Under the pieces are notes generated by a model that worked only from the letters and a program-made list of their open reading frames with translations, searched no databases and was not told the origin of the DNA. From the NCBI GenBank assembly GCA_020445745.1, contig JAGRGB010000125.1, forward strand, positions 1 through 64,000: DNA of 64,000 nucleotides, in the 5' to 3' direction. The translations under genes were made by a program, and so were the position numbers. This document shows positions 52,193-61,397 of the stretch, one piece after another. Source of the stretch: Rhodocyclaceae bacterium (GTDB lineage Bacteria > Pseudomonadota > Gammaproteobacteria > Burkholderiales > Rhodocyclaceae). Position 1 is the stretch's first letter, and each line of letters opens with the position of its first letter.

Positions 52193-54238
52193 TCAGACCT
52201 GCCCTGCGCTTCGACGTGCATCGCGGCCTCGCAGCACGACCCAGCCGAAGAACGCCGCCGCCATGCCGAGTCCGATCTCGTCGGTCAATGGCTGGGCCGC
52301 GATCAACGTGGCCGCCGCGACCACCGCGTACAACCTGGCCGGCCAGGGCAGCGGCCCGCCGAGGTAACCGATCGAGGCGGCGCCCCACAGCACGATTGCG
52401 ACGCAGGCCTTGAACACGATGAACAGCACCGCGGCGACGGACCAGTCGCCCTGCAGCATCAGTTCCGGCGCATAGACTGCCATGTACGGCACGATGAAGC
52501 CGGCGATCGCGATGCGCACCGCCTGAACGCCGATCGCGAGGCCGCTGCTGCGGGCTATTGGTGCCGCGGCGAAGGCGGCCAGCGCCACCGGCGGCGTCAG
52601 GTCCGCCATGATGCCGAAGTAGAAGACGAACATGTGGCTGACCACCAGCGGCACGCCCAGCTCGAGCAGCGCGGGGGCTGCCAGCGACGAAGTGATAATG
52701 TAGTTCGGGATGGTCGGGATGCCCATCCCCAGCATCAGGCACACCAGCATCGTCAGCATCAGCGACAGCAAGAGGCTGTCGCGGCCCAGCGTGATGATCA
52801 CGTTGGCGAAGCTGGTGGCCGCACCGGTCAGGGTCAGGCTGCCGATGATCACCCCGACCAGCGCACAGGCGATCCCCACCGGCAGCGCGTGGCGGGCGCC
52901 CTCGGCCAGCGCCTCGACGGCGATGCGCGCGGTCTTGCGGGCGCCCGGTTGCAGCAGGCAGACCGCCACCAGGGCACCGATCAGCGCGAAGAACACCGTG
53001 ATCCCCCACCGCGCGAAGGCGCTGCAGACGATGCCCAGCGCGATCCAGAAGGCGATCCGCAGGCCACGGGCCGGAATGCGCAGCGCGAGCGCACTGGCGA
53101 AGATCAGGATCGCGGTCAGGGCCAGGCCGACGGTGCCCGAGAACAGCGGCGTGAAGCCGGCGAACAGCAGCCACACCAGCGCGATCAGCGGCAACAGCAA
53201 GTGCCAGTCGCGACGAACCGCGGCCCAGGGGTTCGGACATTCGTCCCGCGGCAGCCCCAGCAGGCCGGCGCGGCCGGCCTCGAGATGAACCATCAGGAAC
53301 GCGGTGAAGAAGTACAGCGCCGCCGGAATCGCCGCGGCCAGACAGATCTCGACATAGGCCACGCCGATCGTCTCGGCCATGATGAAGGCCACCGCCCCCA
53401 TCACTGGTGGCATGATCTGGCCGCCCATCGAACTGGTCGCCTCGACCCCGCCGGCGAACTCCGCACGGTAGCCGAAGCGCTTCATCAGCGGGATCGTGAA
53501 TTGCCCGGTGGTGACCACGTTGGCGACCCCGGATCCGCTGATCGTGCCCATCAGGCCCGACGACACCACCGACACCTTGGCCGGTCCGCCGCGGGTGTGG
53601 CCGACCGTGCCGAGCGCGAAATCGGTGAACAGCCGGATCATGCCGGCCTGCTCGAGGAAGGTGCCGAACAGGATGAAGAGGAAGATGTAGCTCGACGAGA
53701 CATAGGTCGGGATGCCGTAGATGCCCTCGGTGCCGAACGCGAGCTGGTCGATCACCTGCGACAGCGCATAGCCCCGGTGGGCGAGGTCGCCGGGCAGGTG
53801 CTCGCCGAACAGCGCGTAGGCCAGGAACAGGCCGCAGATCACCGGCAGGGCGATGCCGATCACCCGCCGGGCGGCCTCGAACACCAGCATCAGGGTGATG
53901 CCGCCGACCACCAGGTCGAGCTCGCTGGGGTCGCCTGCGCGCAGGATCAGGTCTTCCTCGAACACCCAGTGGTAGAACGCCAGGGCGAAGCCGCTGATGG
54001 CTGCCAGCCACGACAGCGCGCTTAGCAGCGGCTGATCGGCGCGGCCGCGGAACAGACCGTAGCCGAGCAGCAGCAGGAAGCCGACGTGTACCGCGCGCAC
54101 GATCCCCGACGACAACGGACTGTACGAGGCGGTGACGATCTGGAACGCGGAGAACAGGATACCGGCCAGGAACAATAGCCGGCCCGCCGGACCGCTGTTC
54201 CAGCCGTATTCCCGTACCCGGCCGTCGATGTCTGACAT
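52193..54238 (-). CDS. TRAP transporter fused permease (4TM/12TM)
   Basis: The 681-residue integral membrane protein matches the fused DctQM permeases that pair with TAXI binding proteins. A short DctQ-like part (about 15-100) is followed by the DctM domain with SSSYIFLFILFGTFLEQAGMI, GTISGSGVANVVTTGQFTIPLMKR, SSMGGQIMPPVMGAVAFIMAE and, in the second half, LMLGMGIPTIPNYIITSSLAAPAL. It imports an organic acid or amino acid driven by Na+ or H+. GGGAG precedes the ATG at 54238. The binding-protein gene lies 250 nt upstream across a terminator. Confidence 0.9.
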   Translation of the reverse strand: MSDIDGRVREYGWNSGPAGRLLFLAGILFSAFQIVTASYSPLSSGIVRAVHVGFLLLLGYGLFRGRADQPLLSALSWLAAISGFALAFYHWVFEEDLILRAGDPSELDLVVGGITLMLVFEAARRVIGIALPVICGLFLAYALFGEHLPGDLAHRGYALSQVIDQLAFGTEGIYGIPTYVSSSYIFLFILFGTFLEQAGMIRLFTDFALGTVGHTRGGPAKVSVVSSGLMGTISGSGVANVVTTGQFTIPLMKRFGYRAEFAGGVEATSSMGGQIMPPVMGAVAFIMAETIGVAYVEICLAAAIPAALYFFTAFLMVHLEAGRAGLLGLPRDECPNPWAAVRRDWHLLLPLIALVWLLFAGFTPLFSGTVGLALTAILIFASALALRIPARGLRIAFWIALGIVCSAFARWGITVFFALIGALVAVCLLQPGARKTARIAVEALAEGARHALPVGIACALVGVIIGSLTLTGAATSFANVIITLGRDSLLLSLMLTMLVCLMLGMGIPTIPNYIITSSLAAPALLELGVPLVVSHMFVFYFGIMADLTPPVALAAFAAAPIARSSGLAIGVQAVRIAIAGFIVPYMAVYAPELMLQGDWSVAAVLFIVFKACVAIVLWGAASIGYLGGPLPWPARLYAVVAAATLIAAQPLTDEIGLGMAAAFFGWVVLRGRDARRSAGQV

Positions 54239-54416
54239 GCACGTCTCCCGCATGCGCCGGGCGGGTGGGCCAATACGCTGCAATCATTCTCGAAACCGTG
54301 CTCGGACGTGCGGCGCGTCCACCCGTCGCCCGAGCCCGACCAGGCAGACATGATTCCCGGATCGACGGCTTCGAGGACTGACACGCGGGGTCGACCGCAG
54401 TTTCCGGAATGATGGG

Positions 54417-54449
54417 TTAAAAACCGCCCCCCGATGAGCGAGGGGGCGG
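54417..54449 (-). terminator. Rho-independent terminator between binding protein and permease
   Basis: CCGCCCCC and GGGGGCGG (8 bp) form the stem, followed on the minus strand by TTTTTAA. Placed after the binding-protein stop and before the permease, it would make the binding protein more abundant than the permease. Confidence 0.8.
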
Positions 54450-54487
54450 AAGCCCGCGCCTGGGCGGCGCGGTTGGAGGGGCGGTGC

Positions 54488-55435
54488 CTACTGGAGCAGG
54501 CCGGCTTCGCGGTAGTAGCGTTCGGCGCCCGGATGAAGTGGAACAGGAAGTCCGTGGGCGGCCTTGTCCGGCACGATACCCTTGGCCGCCGAGTGGGCTG
54601 CGACGAGGGCGTCGAGGTTGGTGAAGATGGCCTTGGTCATTTCGTACACCGCGGCTTCCTCCACCCCTTCGTGGGTCACCAGGATGTTGCGTATCGAAGC
54701 GGTGGCCACGTCGGCCTCCTGGCCGGTGTAGGTGCCGGCGGGTAGCACGCCGGCCTGGTAGGCGGAATCGCCGATCGCCGTGACGACATCGCCGGGAATC
54801 GGCACGACGACGATGTCGATCGCGGTTGCCAGATCGCGGATCGAGGCGACGCCGAGACCTGCCGACTGCAGGGTGGCGTCGAGCTGGCGGTTCTTGATCA
54901 GTTCGACCGATTCGCCGAACGGCAGGTATTCGACCTTGCCGAGATCGCCGTAGCCGAGACCGGCGGCACTGAATACGGCTCGTGCGTTCAGCTCGGTGCC
55001 CGACTTCGGTGCGCCGACCGACACACGCTTGCCCTTCAGGTCTGCCAGGCTGTGGATGCCGGATTCCTTCGATGCGACGATCTGGACGAAATTGGGATAG
55101 ATCGCGGCGATCGCGCGCAGCTTGTCCAGCGGCTTCTTGAAGCCGACCTCGGCGTTGCCTTGCCAGGCGTTGGAGACGGTGTCGCCGAGGGCGAAGGCGA
55201 CCTCGCCGCGACCGGCCTGCAGCAGGTTGACGTTCTCGACGCTGGCCTTGGTGGATTGCACGCTGACCTTGGCGTCGGGCATCGCCGCGCCGAACAGTTG
55301 CGACATCGCGACACCCATCGGGTAATAGACCCCGCTGGTGCCTCCGGTCAGTACGGTGATGAACTTCTGTTCGGCGATCGCCGGCAGCGCAGCCAGCAAC
55401 GCTACGGCGACAAGCAGCTTCTTGATCTGCTTCAC
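54488..55435 (-). CDS. TAXI-family TRAP transporter substrate-binding protein
   Basis: The 315-residue periplasmic protein has a signal peptide (MKQIKKLLVAVALLAALPAIA). The TAXI core follows: FITVLTGGTSGVYYPMGVAMSQLF, LLQAGRGEVAFALGDTV, VSVGAPKSGTELNARAVFSAAGL and a C-terminal AAKGIVPDKAAHGLPVPLHPGAERYYREAG. The start is GTG at 55435 with AGGAGA 5 nt upstream; the longer upstream reading lacks a signal peptide. Substrates of related proteins include glutamate and dicarboxylates. Confidence 0.9.
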   Translation of the reverse strand: MKQIKKLLVAVALLAALPAIAEQKFITVLTGGTSGVYYPMGVAMSQLFGAAMPDAKVSVQSTKASVENVNLLQAGRGEVAFALGDTVSNAWQGNAEVGFKKPLDKLRAIAAIYPNFVQIVASKESGIHSLADLKGKRVSVGAPKSGTELNARAVFSAAGLGYGDLGKVEYLPFGESVELIKNRQLDATLQSAGLGVASIRDLATAIDIVVVPIPGDVVTAIGDSAYQAGVLPAGTYTGQEADVATASIRNILVTHEGVEEAAVYEMTKAIFTNLDALVAAHSAAKGIVPDKAAHGLPVPLHPGAERYYREAGLLQ

Positions 55436-55556
55436 GGTTGTCTCCTCGGATTGTTGTGGCGAGGCGGCTTGTTGTGGCGAGGTGCGAGCCCGGTCAATCG
55501 CAGGAGGGGGGAGGGGGTTTGCGGAGTGGGTCCGGGCTCGTCCTCGGGATGGCTTG

Positions 55557-55574
55557 AGCAGCAATCGGACCAGG
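55557..55574 (-). promoter_or_regulatory. Weak candidate sigma-54 promoter for the TAXI gene
   Basis: On the minus strand CTGGTCCGATTGCTGCTC has GG and GC separated by 10 bp, as -24/-12 elements need, 120 nt before the start codon. Match beyond GG/GC is modest. Expected because the neighbouring DctD-like regulator uses sigma-54. A 14-bp tandem repeat of TTGTTGTGGCGAGG lies in the leader (about 55450-55482). The 55436-55793 gap has no gene. Confidence 0.3.
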
Positions 55575-55793
55575 CTCGATGAATGCTGGAAACACGTTGT
55601 AAATCAATAATGTGAATAAGTTTCAGGAAATTCCATGGGGCGATGAATGGCGGCAATTCGCCGGTCTTTGGACCCGAATTGGCGGAATTGCGCCACCAGC
55701 CATGTCCGCCGATCGCGCCGACCTGGACCGTCGACCGGGCGCAGCGTAGAACAAGACAGGGGCATCGTCACGGACTGGAATCCGGGGGTGCAG

Positions 55794-56399
55794 ATGGATC
55801 GTCGCGACATCGTCGCCGTGGTCGGCAGCTACCGCGCCGGCGGCGTCACCGAGCGGCTGGTCGAGGCCACGCTGGCCGCGGCACGGGCCGAGGGCGCCGC
55901 AACCGAGGTCGTGCGCCTGCGCGATCTCGAGATGCGACACTGCGCCAATTGCCGGCTGTGCATGCAGCAGCCCGGCGAGGCGCGCGGCGAGTGTGTGATC
56001 GATGATGGCGTGCCGGCACTGTTGTCGCGCCTCGACCGGGCCGACGCCATGGTGCTCGCCGCGCCGGTCAATCTCGGCAATGTCACGGCGCTGACCCGAA
56101 TCTTCATGGAACGCTGCGCGGGTGCGGCGTGGTGGCCATGGGGGACGCCGGCACCGCGCCTGCGCCGGCCCAGGCCCCGTCGCCCGGCGGTGCTGATCAG
56201 TGCCAGCGCGGCGCCGGCGTGGATGGCACGCTGGTTCGCCGGTGCGGCATCCGCCCTTGCCCAGCTGGCGACGATGCTCGGCTTCCGGCCCCTCGGCTTC
56301 GTCTGGCAGGGGCTGGTGAATCGCGATCCGATGCCGCTGTCGCCCGCGGTGCTGCGGCGCGCCGAACGCCTCGGCCGCCGCATCGGCCGGGACGCCTGA
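55794..56399 (+). CDS. Flavodoxin-fold NAD(P)H-dependent FMN reductase-like protein
   Basis: The 201-residue protein has the FMN-binding start IVAVVGSYRAGGVTERLV, the cysteine-containing MRHCANCRLCMQQPGE segment typical of iron-sulfur-flavoprotein-like reductases, and LDRADAMVLAAPVNLGNVTALTRIFMER. The second half is arginine-rich and hydrophobic (AWMARWFAGAASALAQLATMLGF). GGGGGTG precedes the ATG. Electron partner unknown. Confidence 0.8.
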   Translation: MDRRDIVAVVGSYRAGGVTERLVEATLAAARAEGAATEVVRLRDLEMRHCANCRLCMQQPGEARGECVIDDGVPALLSRLDRADAMVLAAPVNLGNVTALTRIFMERCAGAAWWPWGTPAPRLRRPRPRRPAVLISASAAPAWMARWFAGAASALAQLATMLGFRPLGFVWQGLVNRDPMPLSPAVLRRAERLGRRIGRDA

Positions 56400-56482
56400 G
56401 CCGCCACTTCCGGTCCGGCTCACGGGTCGCCCCGCTACAATGCGGCGATGGGTGGCCAAGCTCGATCAAAGGAGGCGCAGCG

Positions 56483-56806
56483 ATGATAACGTTCAAGTCC
56501 CAGGCCAGCGGCGATGTCATGATGTTCGCGAAGAACGCCAAGGAACTCATGCGGATCATCGGCAAGGACCCCGAAGCCGCCCAAGGCGTGATCACCGTCG
56601 AGCAGCTGCCGGACGCGATCGCCCGGCTGCGGCGCGCGATCGACGACGACAAGACCAGTCGCGCCGAGCGCGACTCCGGCGAACCCGACGCGGTGGATCC
56701 GGCCACCGGGCAGGGCAGGATCTATCTGGCGCAGCGCGCGATCCCCTTCCTCGAACTGATGCAGTACGCCCTCGAAGACGAAAAACCGGTGACCTGGGGG
56801 GTGTGA
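56483..56806 (+). CDS. DUF1840 family protein
   Basis: The 107-residue protein opens MITFKSQASGDVMMFAKNAKELMRIIGKD and ends RAIPFLELMQYALEDEKPVTWGV, the DUF1840 pattern found mainly in betaproteobacteria. Function unknown; small cytosolic protein. AAAGGAGG lies 8-15 nt before the ATG. It precedes the QseB-like regulator by 18 nt and may be in the same transcript. Confidence 0.85.
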   Translation: MITFKSQASGDVMMFAKNAKELMRIIGKDPEAAQGVITVEQLPDAIARLRRAIDDDKTSRAERDSGEPDAVDPATGQGRIYLAQRAIPFLELMQYALEDEKPVTWGV

Positions 56807-56824
56807 GCAGGAATCCGGCCGTCG

Positions 56825-57487
56825 ATGCGACTGCTGCTGGTCGAAGACGATCCGATGGTCGGTGCCGCGGTCCAGCGCGGGCTGCGCCTCGAGGGACATG
56901 CGGTGGACTGGGTCGAGGACGGTGTCTCGGCCGCCCTCGCGCTGCGGGATCATCCGTTCGAGCTGGTGCTGCTCGACCTCGGCCTGCCGCGCCGCGACGG
57001 GCTGGCGTTGCTGGGCGAGATCCGCGCCGCCGGCAACCCGGTGCCGGTGCTGATCCTGACCGCCCGCGATTCGGTCGCCGATCGGATCGCGGGCCTCGAC
57101 GCCGGCGCCGACGACTATCTGGTCAAGCCCTTCGACCTCGATGAACTGGCGGCCCGCATTCGCGCCCTCGGACGGCGGCAGCGTGGCCAGGCCGAGCCGG
57201 TGGTCAGCCATGGCCCGCTGGCGCTCGACCCCGCGGCCCATGCCGTGACCCTCGACGACAGGCCGGTGAAGCTGTCCGCCCGGGAGTTCGCGCTGTTGCA
57301 GGCCTTGCTCGAACAACCCGGCCGGCCACTGTCGCGCGGCCAGCTCGAAGACCGCCTGTACGGCTGGGGCGAAGAGGTCGAGAGCAACGCCATCGAAGTC
57401 CATATCCACGGCCTCCGCCGCAAGCTCGGCGCCGGCTGGATCCTGAACCTGCGCGGTGTCGGCTGGTACGTGCCGGAAAAGCCGTGA
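56825..57487 (+). CDS. OmpR-family response regulator, QseB/PmrA-like
   Basis: The 220-residue regulator has a receiver domain with Asp51 as phospho-acceptor (LLLDLGLPRRDG) and Lys in LVKPF, and a winged-helix DNA-binding domain (LSAREFALLQALLEQPGRPLSR, then VEVHIHGLRRKL-type ending as EVHIHGLRRKLG and GVGWYVPE). It belongs to the QseB/PmrA subgroup, whose binding sites are two TTAAG-type hexamers 5 bp apart. Its stop overlaps the kinase start by 4 nt. Confidence 0.9.
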   Translation: MRLLLVEDDPMVGAAVQRGLRLEGHAVDWVEDGVSAALALRDHPFELVLLDLGLPRRDGLALLGEIRAAGNPVPVLILTARDSVADRIAGLDAGADDYLVKPFDLDELAARIRALGRRQRGQAEPVVSHGPLALDPAAHAVTLDDRPVKLSAREFALLQALLEQPGRPLSRGQLEDRLYGWGEEVESNAIEVHIHGLRRKLGAGWILNLRGVGWYVPEKP

Positions 57488-58845
57488 GGAGCCTGCGACG
57501 CGACCTGCTGGTCTACGTCCTCGGCTCGGTGGTGGCCGCGTTCCTGCTCGGCGGCGCCGCCACCTACTACATGGCACGGGCCGAGGTGGACGAGGTGATG
57601 GACTATCACCTGCGCCAGTTCGCGCTGTCACTGCGCGACCAGCGCTTTGGCCAGCCGATCACCCCGCCCGCCGGGGTGCCCGAGGAGGCGCTCGACATCG
57701 TGATCCAGATCTGGGATCCCCGCGGCCTCAAGCTGTACCTGTCGAATCCCCACAGCGAGTTGCCGTCGACGGTGCAGCTCGGCTACTCCGATGCCCGCAC
57801 CGACGAGGGGCGGTGGCGGATGTTCACGGTGGCGATGCGCGACCGCGTGGTCCAGGTGGCGCAGCCGATGCGGGTGCGCAGCCGGGTCGCCGCCTCCGCC
57901 GCGATTCGCACGCTGATGCCCTTGTTCCTGATGCTGCCGCTGCTCGGGGGGATGATCTGGTACATGGTCGGCCGCGGCCTGCGTCCCCTCGACCGGCTTG
58001 CCCGGGGGGTCGCGGCGCGGCGCCCGGACGCCCTGTCGCCACTGGCGGCCGGCGGTGTACCGGCCGAGGCACGGCCCCTGGTGGACGCCCTCAACGACCT
58101 GCTCGGCCGCCTCGAGCGGGCTCTGGCCACCCAGCGCGCCTTCGTCGCCGATGCCGCCCACGAGCTGCGCACGCCGCTGACCGCGCTCCAGCTCCAGCTC
58201 CAGCTCACCGAGCGCGCAGCCGACGACGCCGCCCGCGCCGAGGCCCTCGGCGAGCTGAGACGGGGTCTCCAGCGGGCCATCCACCTGGTCGGCCAGTTGT
58301 TGACGCTGGCCCGCCAGGAGCCCGACAGCGATGCCAGGCCGGTACCGAAGCGACTGGACCTGGCCGAGCTGGCGACGCTGGCGATCACCGACCATTCGGC
58401 GCTGGCGCTTGCCAAGGACATCGACCTCGGCGCCGCGTGCCGCGACCCGGGCGCATTCGTGCTCGGCGACGGCGCGGCCCTTCGCACGCTGATCGGCAGC
58501 CTGCTGGACAACGCCATCCGCTACACGCCGGCCGGTGGCCGGGTCGATCTCGGGGTGCGGCGCGACGGGGACCGGGTGTGGCTCGAGGTTGCCGACAGCG
58601 GGCCGGGCATTCCGCCGGGCGAGCGCGAGCGGGTGTTCGACCGCTTCTATCGCCGCGCCGGCCAGAGCCAGCCCGGCAGCGGACTCGGGCTGTCGATCGT
58701 CAAGGCCATCGCCGAGCGCCACCGGGCCCGCGTCGAGCTGGCAGGAGCCGGCATCGGCGGTCTGCTGGTGCGGGTCGAGTTTGCGCCGGTCGGCGCCGGG
58801 GAGGGCGACCCCGGCGGCGGCGCGGCACGCCCGGACGGCGGCTGA
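57484..58845 (+). CDS. QseC-like sensor histidine kinase
   Basis: The 453-residue kinase has two transmembrane helices (about 10-32 and 142-164) flanking a periplasmic domain with MARAEVDEVMDYHLRQFALSLRD, a motif of QseC-like sensors. HAMP follows, then HisKA with phospho-acceptor His226 in DAAHELRTPLTAL and an ATPase domain with DNAIRYTPAGG, DSGPGIPP and GSGLGLSIVK. It overlaps the response regulator gene. Signals sensed by relatives include metal ions and envelope stress. Confidence 0.9.
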   Translation: MRSLRRDLLVYVLGSVVAAFLLGGAATYYMARAEVDEVMDYHLRQFALSLRDQRFGQPITPPAGVPEEALDIVIQIWDPRGLKLYLSNPHSELPSTVQLGYSDARTDEGRWRMFTVAMRDRVVQVAQPMRVRSRVAASAAIRTLMPLFLMLPLLGGMIWYMVGRGLRPLDRLARGVAARRPDALSPLAAGGVPAEARPLVDALNDLLGRLERALATQRAFVADAAHELRTPLTALQLQLQLTERAADDAARAEALGELRRGLQRAIHLVGQLLTLARQEPDSDARPVPKRLDLAELATLAITDHSALALAKDIDLGAACRDPGAFVLGDGAALRTLIGSLLDNAIRYTPAGGRVDLGVRRDGDRVWLEVADSGPGIPPGERERVFDRFYRRAGQSQPGSGLGLSIVKAIAERHRARVELAGAGIGGLLVRVEFAPVGAGEGDPGGGAARPDGG

Positions 58846-58948
58846 GCCTCAGCGGTGCTTGGCTGTCGCGGGGCCCGTCGAGCCAGCGGCCCTTGGCGAA
58901 GCCGCCCCGGTCCTGCGATGATCTGCCGTGCCAAGGAGGAGTCGGACC

Positions 58949-59368
58949 ATGCCTGCCCAAGCCTTCCATCTTGCGTTTCCGGTGCACGATCTGGCCGCTG
59001 CGCGACGCTTCTACGGCGAACTGCTGGGCTGCCCCGAAGGGCGCAGTGACGAACATTGGGTCGATTTCGATTTCTACGGCCACCAGATCGTCGCCCACCT
59101 GGTGGCGGGTGCGGCGGGCCATCGCGCGATCAATCCGGTCGATGGCGACGACGTCCCGGTGCCCCACTTCGGCGTCGTGCTGACGATGGCGCAGTTCGAC
59201 GATCTCGCCGCCCGGCTGCGGGCCGCCGGCACCGAATTCGTGATCGAGCCGCACCTGCGCTTCAGGGCTCAGCCCGGCGAACAGGCGACGATGTTCCTGC
59301 TGGACCCGTCGGGCAATGCGCTGGAATTCAAGGCCTTCGCCGACATCGGACAGCTGTTTGCGAAATAG
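58949..59368 (+). CDS. VOC-family dioxygenase-like protein
   Basis: The 139-residue protein has [24 protein letters not shown] in the first VOC module and [20 protein letters not shown] in the last. Likely metal ligands are His in FHLAF, His in VPHFGV and Glu in ALEFK, spaced as in VOC metalloenzymes. AAGGAGGA lies 10 nt before the ATG. Substrate unknown. It is not a close relative of the VOC protein at 42356. Confidence 0.85.
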   Translation: MPAQAFHLAFPVHDLAAARRFYGELLGCPEGRSDEHWVDFDFYGHQIVAHLVAGAAGHRAINPVDGDDVPVPHFGVVLTMAQFDDLAARLRAAGTEFVIEPHLRFRAQPGEQATMFLLDPSGNALEFKAFADIGQLFAK

Positions 59369-59525
59369 CGGACTGCGGCGCCTGCGGTGAGCTGATCTGC
59401 GGTGTGGACGAGTCCCCGCTACCCTACATCCTTCGGCTGCCGATCCGTTGGGCGGAAGGTCGAAGCCGCACTTGCCGATGATCCTTCGGCAACGTGCTCT
59501 TGCAATTGCCAACAGGAGACTACCG

Positions 59526-59729
59526 ATGCCGACCACCGAATTCACGATTGCAGGCGTGCGCAACGACGACGACCTGCGCAGCGTCAAGAACGCGATACAG
59601 GATCTGCCCTGCATCTCCCATTCGGAGGTGGACATCGCCACCGGCCGCGCCACCGTCGAGCACACCAGCATGCTCAGCGAGGGCGAGATCCGCGCCGCGG
59701 TCGAGGAAGCCGGCTTCGACACGCGCTGA
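59526..59729 (+). CDS. Small HMA-fold protein lacking the metal-binding CxxC
   Basis: The 67-residue protein has the ferredoxin-like pattern of heavy-metal-associated domains: TEFTIAGVRNDDDLRSVKNAI, HSEVDIATGRATVEH, EIRAAVEEAGFDT. Where CopZ-type proteins have GMxCxxC it has GVRNDDD, so copper binding by the usual loop is unlikely; one Cys remains at DLPCIS. CAGGAG precedes the ATG. Confidence 0.75.
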   Translation: MPTTEFTIAGVRNDDDLRSVKNAIQDLPCISHSEVDIATGRATVEHTSMLSEGEIRAAVEEAGFDTR

Positions 59730-59812
59730 CGGCCGGGACGCGCTGGGCGAAGATCGTCGGCGCGGCCACCGTCGTGCCCCGGCAAGCTTCTGTTACAAGC
59801 GTCCGGGCGCCC

Positions 59813-59829
59813 CTTAAGTATCGTTTAAG
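59813..59829 (+). promoter_or_regulatory. PmrA/QseB-type box in the protease promoter
   Basis: CTTAAG-TATCG-TTTAAG matches the two-hexamer, 5-bp-spaced site bound by PmrA/QseB-family regulators. It lies 73 nt before the HtrA-like gene, where it can replace a -35 element; GATAGT (59841-59846) is a possible -10 at suitable distance. A regulator of this subgroup is encoded 2.3 kb upstream. Confidence 0.65.
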
Positions 59830-59901
59830 TCCACTTCTCCGATAGTCGATGCCACAGCGCGATGCCGCGCGAACAACGAGATCGACTAAAGGAGAACAGC
59901 C

Positions 59902-61347
59902 ATGAGATCCATTCGACTGCGCCGCAGCGCGACGGCGATCGCCATCGCGCTGGCCGTCGGTGGCAGCTTTCAGCTCGGCCGTAGCGTCGTCGGCGATGCC
60001 TACGCCGCGCCACCGAGCGTGGCGCCGGTCGCGACCAGCGTGGGCGCGCTGCCAGACTTTCGCACGATCGCCGAGCGCCTCGGCCCGGCCGTCGTCAACA
60101 TCGCCGTCGAGGGCACGGTGCGCACCGCTACCCGCTCGCGGATTCCGCAGGTGCCACCGGGCCTCGAGCTGCCCGATTTCTTCAAGCGCTTCGGGCCGCT
60201 GCAGCCGCCTGGTTCCGAACGCAACGTCCGGGGCCAGGGGTCCGGCTTCATCGTCAGCAGCGACGGCGTGATCCTGACCAACGCCCACGTCGTCGACAAC
60301 GCCACCACGGTGACGGTGCGCCTGACCGACCGCCGCGAGTACCCCGCCCGGGTGGTCGGTATCGACGGGCCGAGCGACGTGGCAGTGCTGCAGATCGACG
60401 CCGAAGACCTGCCGACGGTGCCGCTCGGCGACCCGGACAGCGTCCATGTCGGCGACTGGGTGCTGGCGATCGGCTCGCCGTTCGGCTTCGAGAACAGCGT
60501 CACCGCCGGCATCGTCTCGGCCAGGTCGCGTTCGCTGCCCGACGAGGGCTACGTGCCGTTCATCCAGACCGATGTCGCGATCAACCCCGGCAATTCCGGG
60601 GGGCCGCTGATCAACATGGCCGGCGAAGTGATCGGCATCAACTCGCAGATCTATTCGCGATCCGGCGGCTACCAGGGCCTGTCGTTCGCGATTCCGATCG
60701 ATGTCGCGGCCGGCATCCGGGATCAGCTGCTGGCCGACGGACGGGTCACCCGCGGTCGGATGGGGGTCGGCATCCAGGATCTCAACCAGGCGCTGGCGGA
60801 GTCCTTCGGTCTCGAATCGGCCGGCGGGGCGCTGGTGACCCAGGTCGAGAAGGACAGCCCGGCCGAACGGGCAGGGCTGCATTCGGGCGACGTCATCCTC
60901 GAGCTGGACGGTACCGCGGTCACCCGCTCGGCAGAACTGCCGCCCAAGGTCGCCGCGATGAAACCGGGCAGCGAAGCCGGTTTGACGGTGTGGCGCGACG
61001 GCAAGCGCATTCATCTCGCGGTCGAGATCGGGCGCATGGAAGGCCCGACCGTGGTCAGCACCAAGGCGGGCGAAGCCGATCAGGCACGTCTCGGCCTGGC
61101 CTTGCGGCCCCTCACCGACGACGAGCGGCGTCGCAGCGGCGTCGACGAAGGGTTGCTGGTGCTCGAGGTCGCCGGGCCGGCGTCGCGCGCCGGGATCCGG
61201 CCGGGGGACGTGGTGCTGGCGCTCAACGGCCGTGCGGTCGGTGACGTCGAGTCGTTGCGGAAGCTGCTCGACGGTGTCGGCAAGCACGTGGCGCTGCTGG
61301 TCCAGCGCGCCGATGCCCGGATCTTCGTACCGGTGGAAATCGGATGA
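59902..61347 (+). CDS. DegP/HtrA-family periplasmic serine protease (Do type)
   Basis: The 481-residue protein has a signal peptide (residues 1-35). The trypsin-like domain carries the triad His129 (TNAHVV), Asp159 (SDVAVLQI) and Ser232 (GNSGGPL). Two PDZ domains follow at about 285-375 (GVGIQDLNQALAESFGL) and 390-475. It would degrade or refold misfolded periplasmic proteins. AAAGGAG lies 9 nt before the ATG. It follows the PmrA/QseB-type box and may be cotranscribed with the two small secreted-protein genes downstream. Confidence 0.92.
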   Translation: MRSIRLRRSATAIAIALAVGGSFQLGRSVVGDAYAAPPSVAPVATSVGALPDFRTIAERLGPAVVNIAVEGTVRTATRSRIPQVPPGLELPDFFKRFGPLQPPGSERNVRGQGSGFIVSSDGVILTNAHVVDNATTVTVRLTDRREYPARVVGIDGPSDVAVLQIDAEDLPTVPLGDPDSVHVGDWVLAIGSPFGFENSVTAGIVSARSRSLPDEGYVPFIQTDVAINPGNSGGPLINMAGEVIGINSQIYSRSGGYQGLSFAIPIDVAAGIRDQLLADGRVTRGRMGVGIQDLNQALAESFGLESAGGALVTQVEKDSPAERAGLHSGDVILELDGTAVTRSAELPPKVAAMKPGSEAGLTVWRDGKRIHLAVEIGRMEGPTVVSTKAGEADQARLGLALRPLTDDERRRSGVDEGLLVLEVAGPASRAGIRPGDVVLALNGRAVGDVESLRKLLDGVGKHVALLVQRADARIFVPVEIG

Positions 61348-61397
61348 ACAGGCGACGGGCGGTCGATGCCGTCCGTCCGCTCCCCCTGGAGGTGGAC

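Noticed and set aside
52190-54025. Open reading of about 610 codons opposite the TRAP permease
   Set aside because: Extremely rich in Gln, Asp, His and Arg, which is the complement of hydrophobic codons; not a protein.
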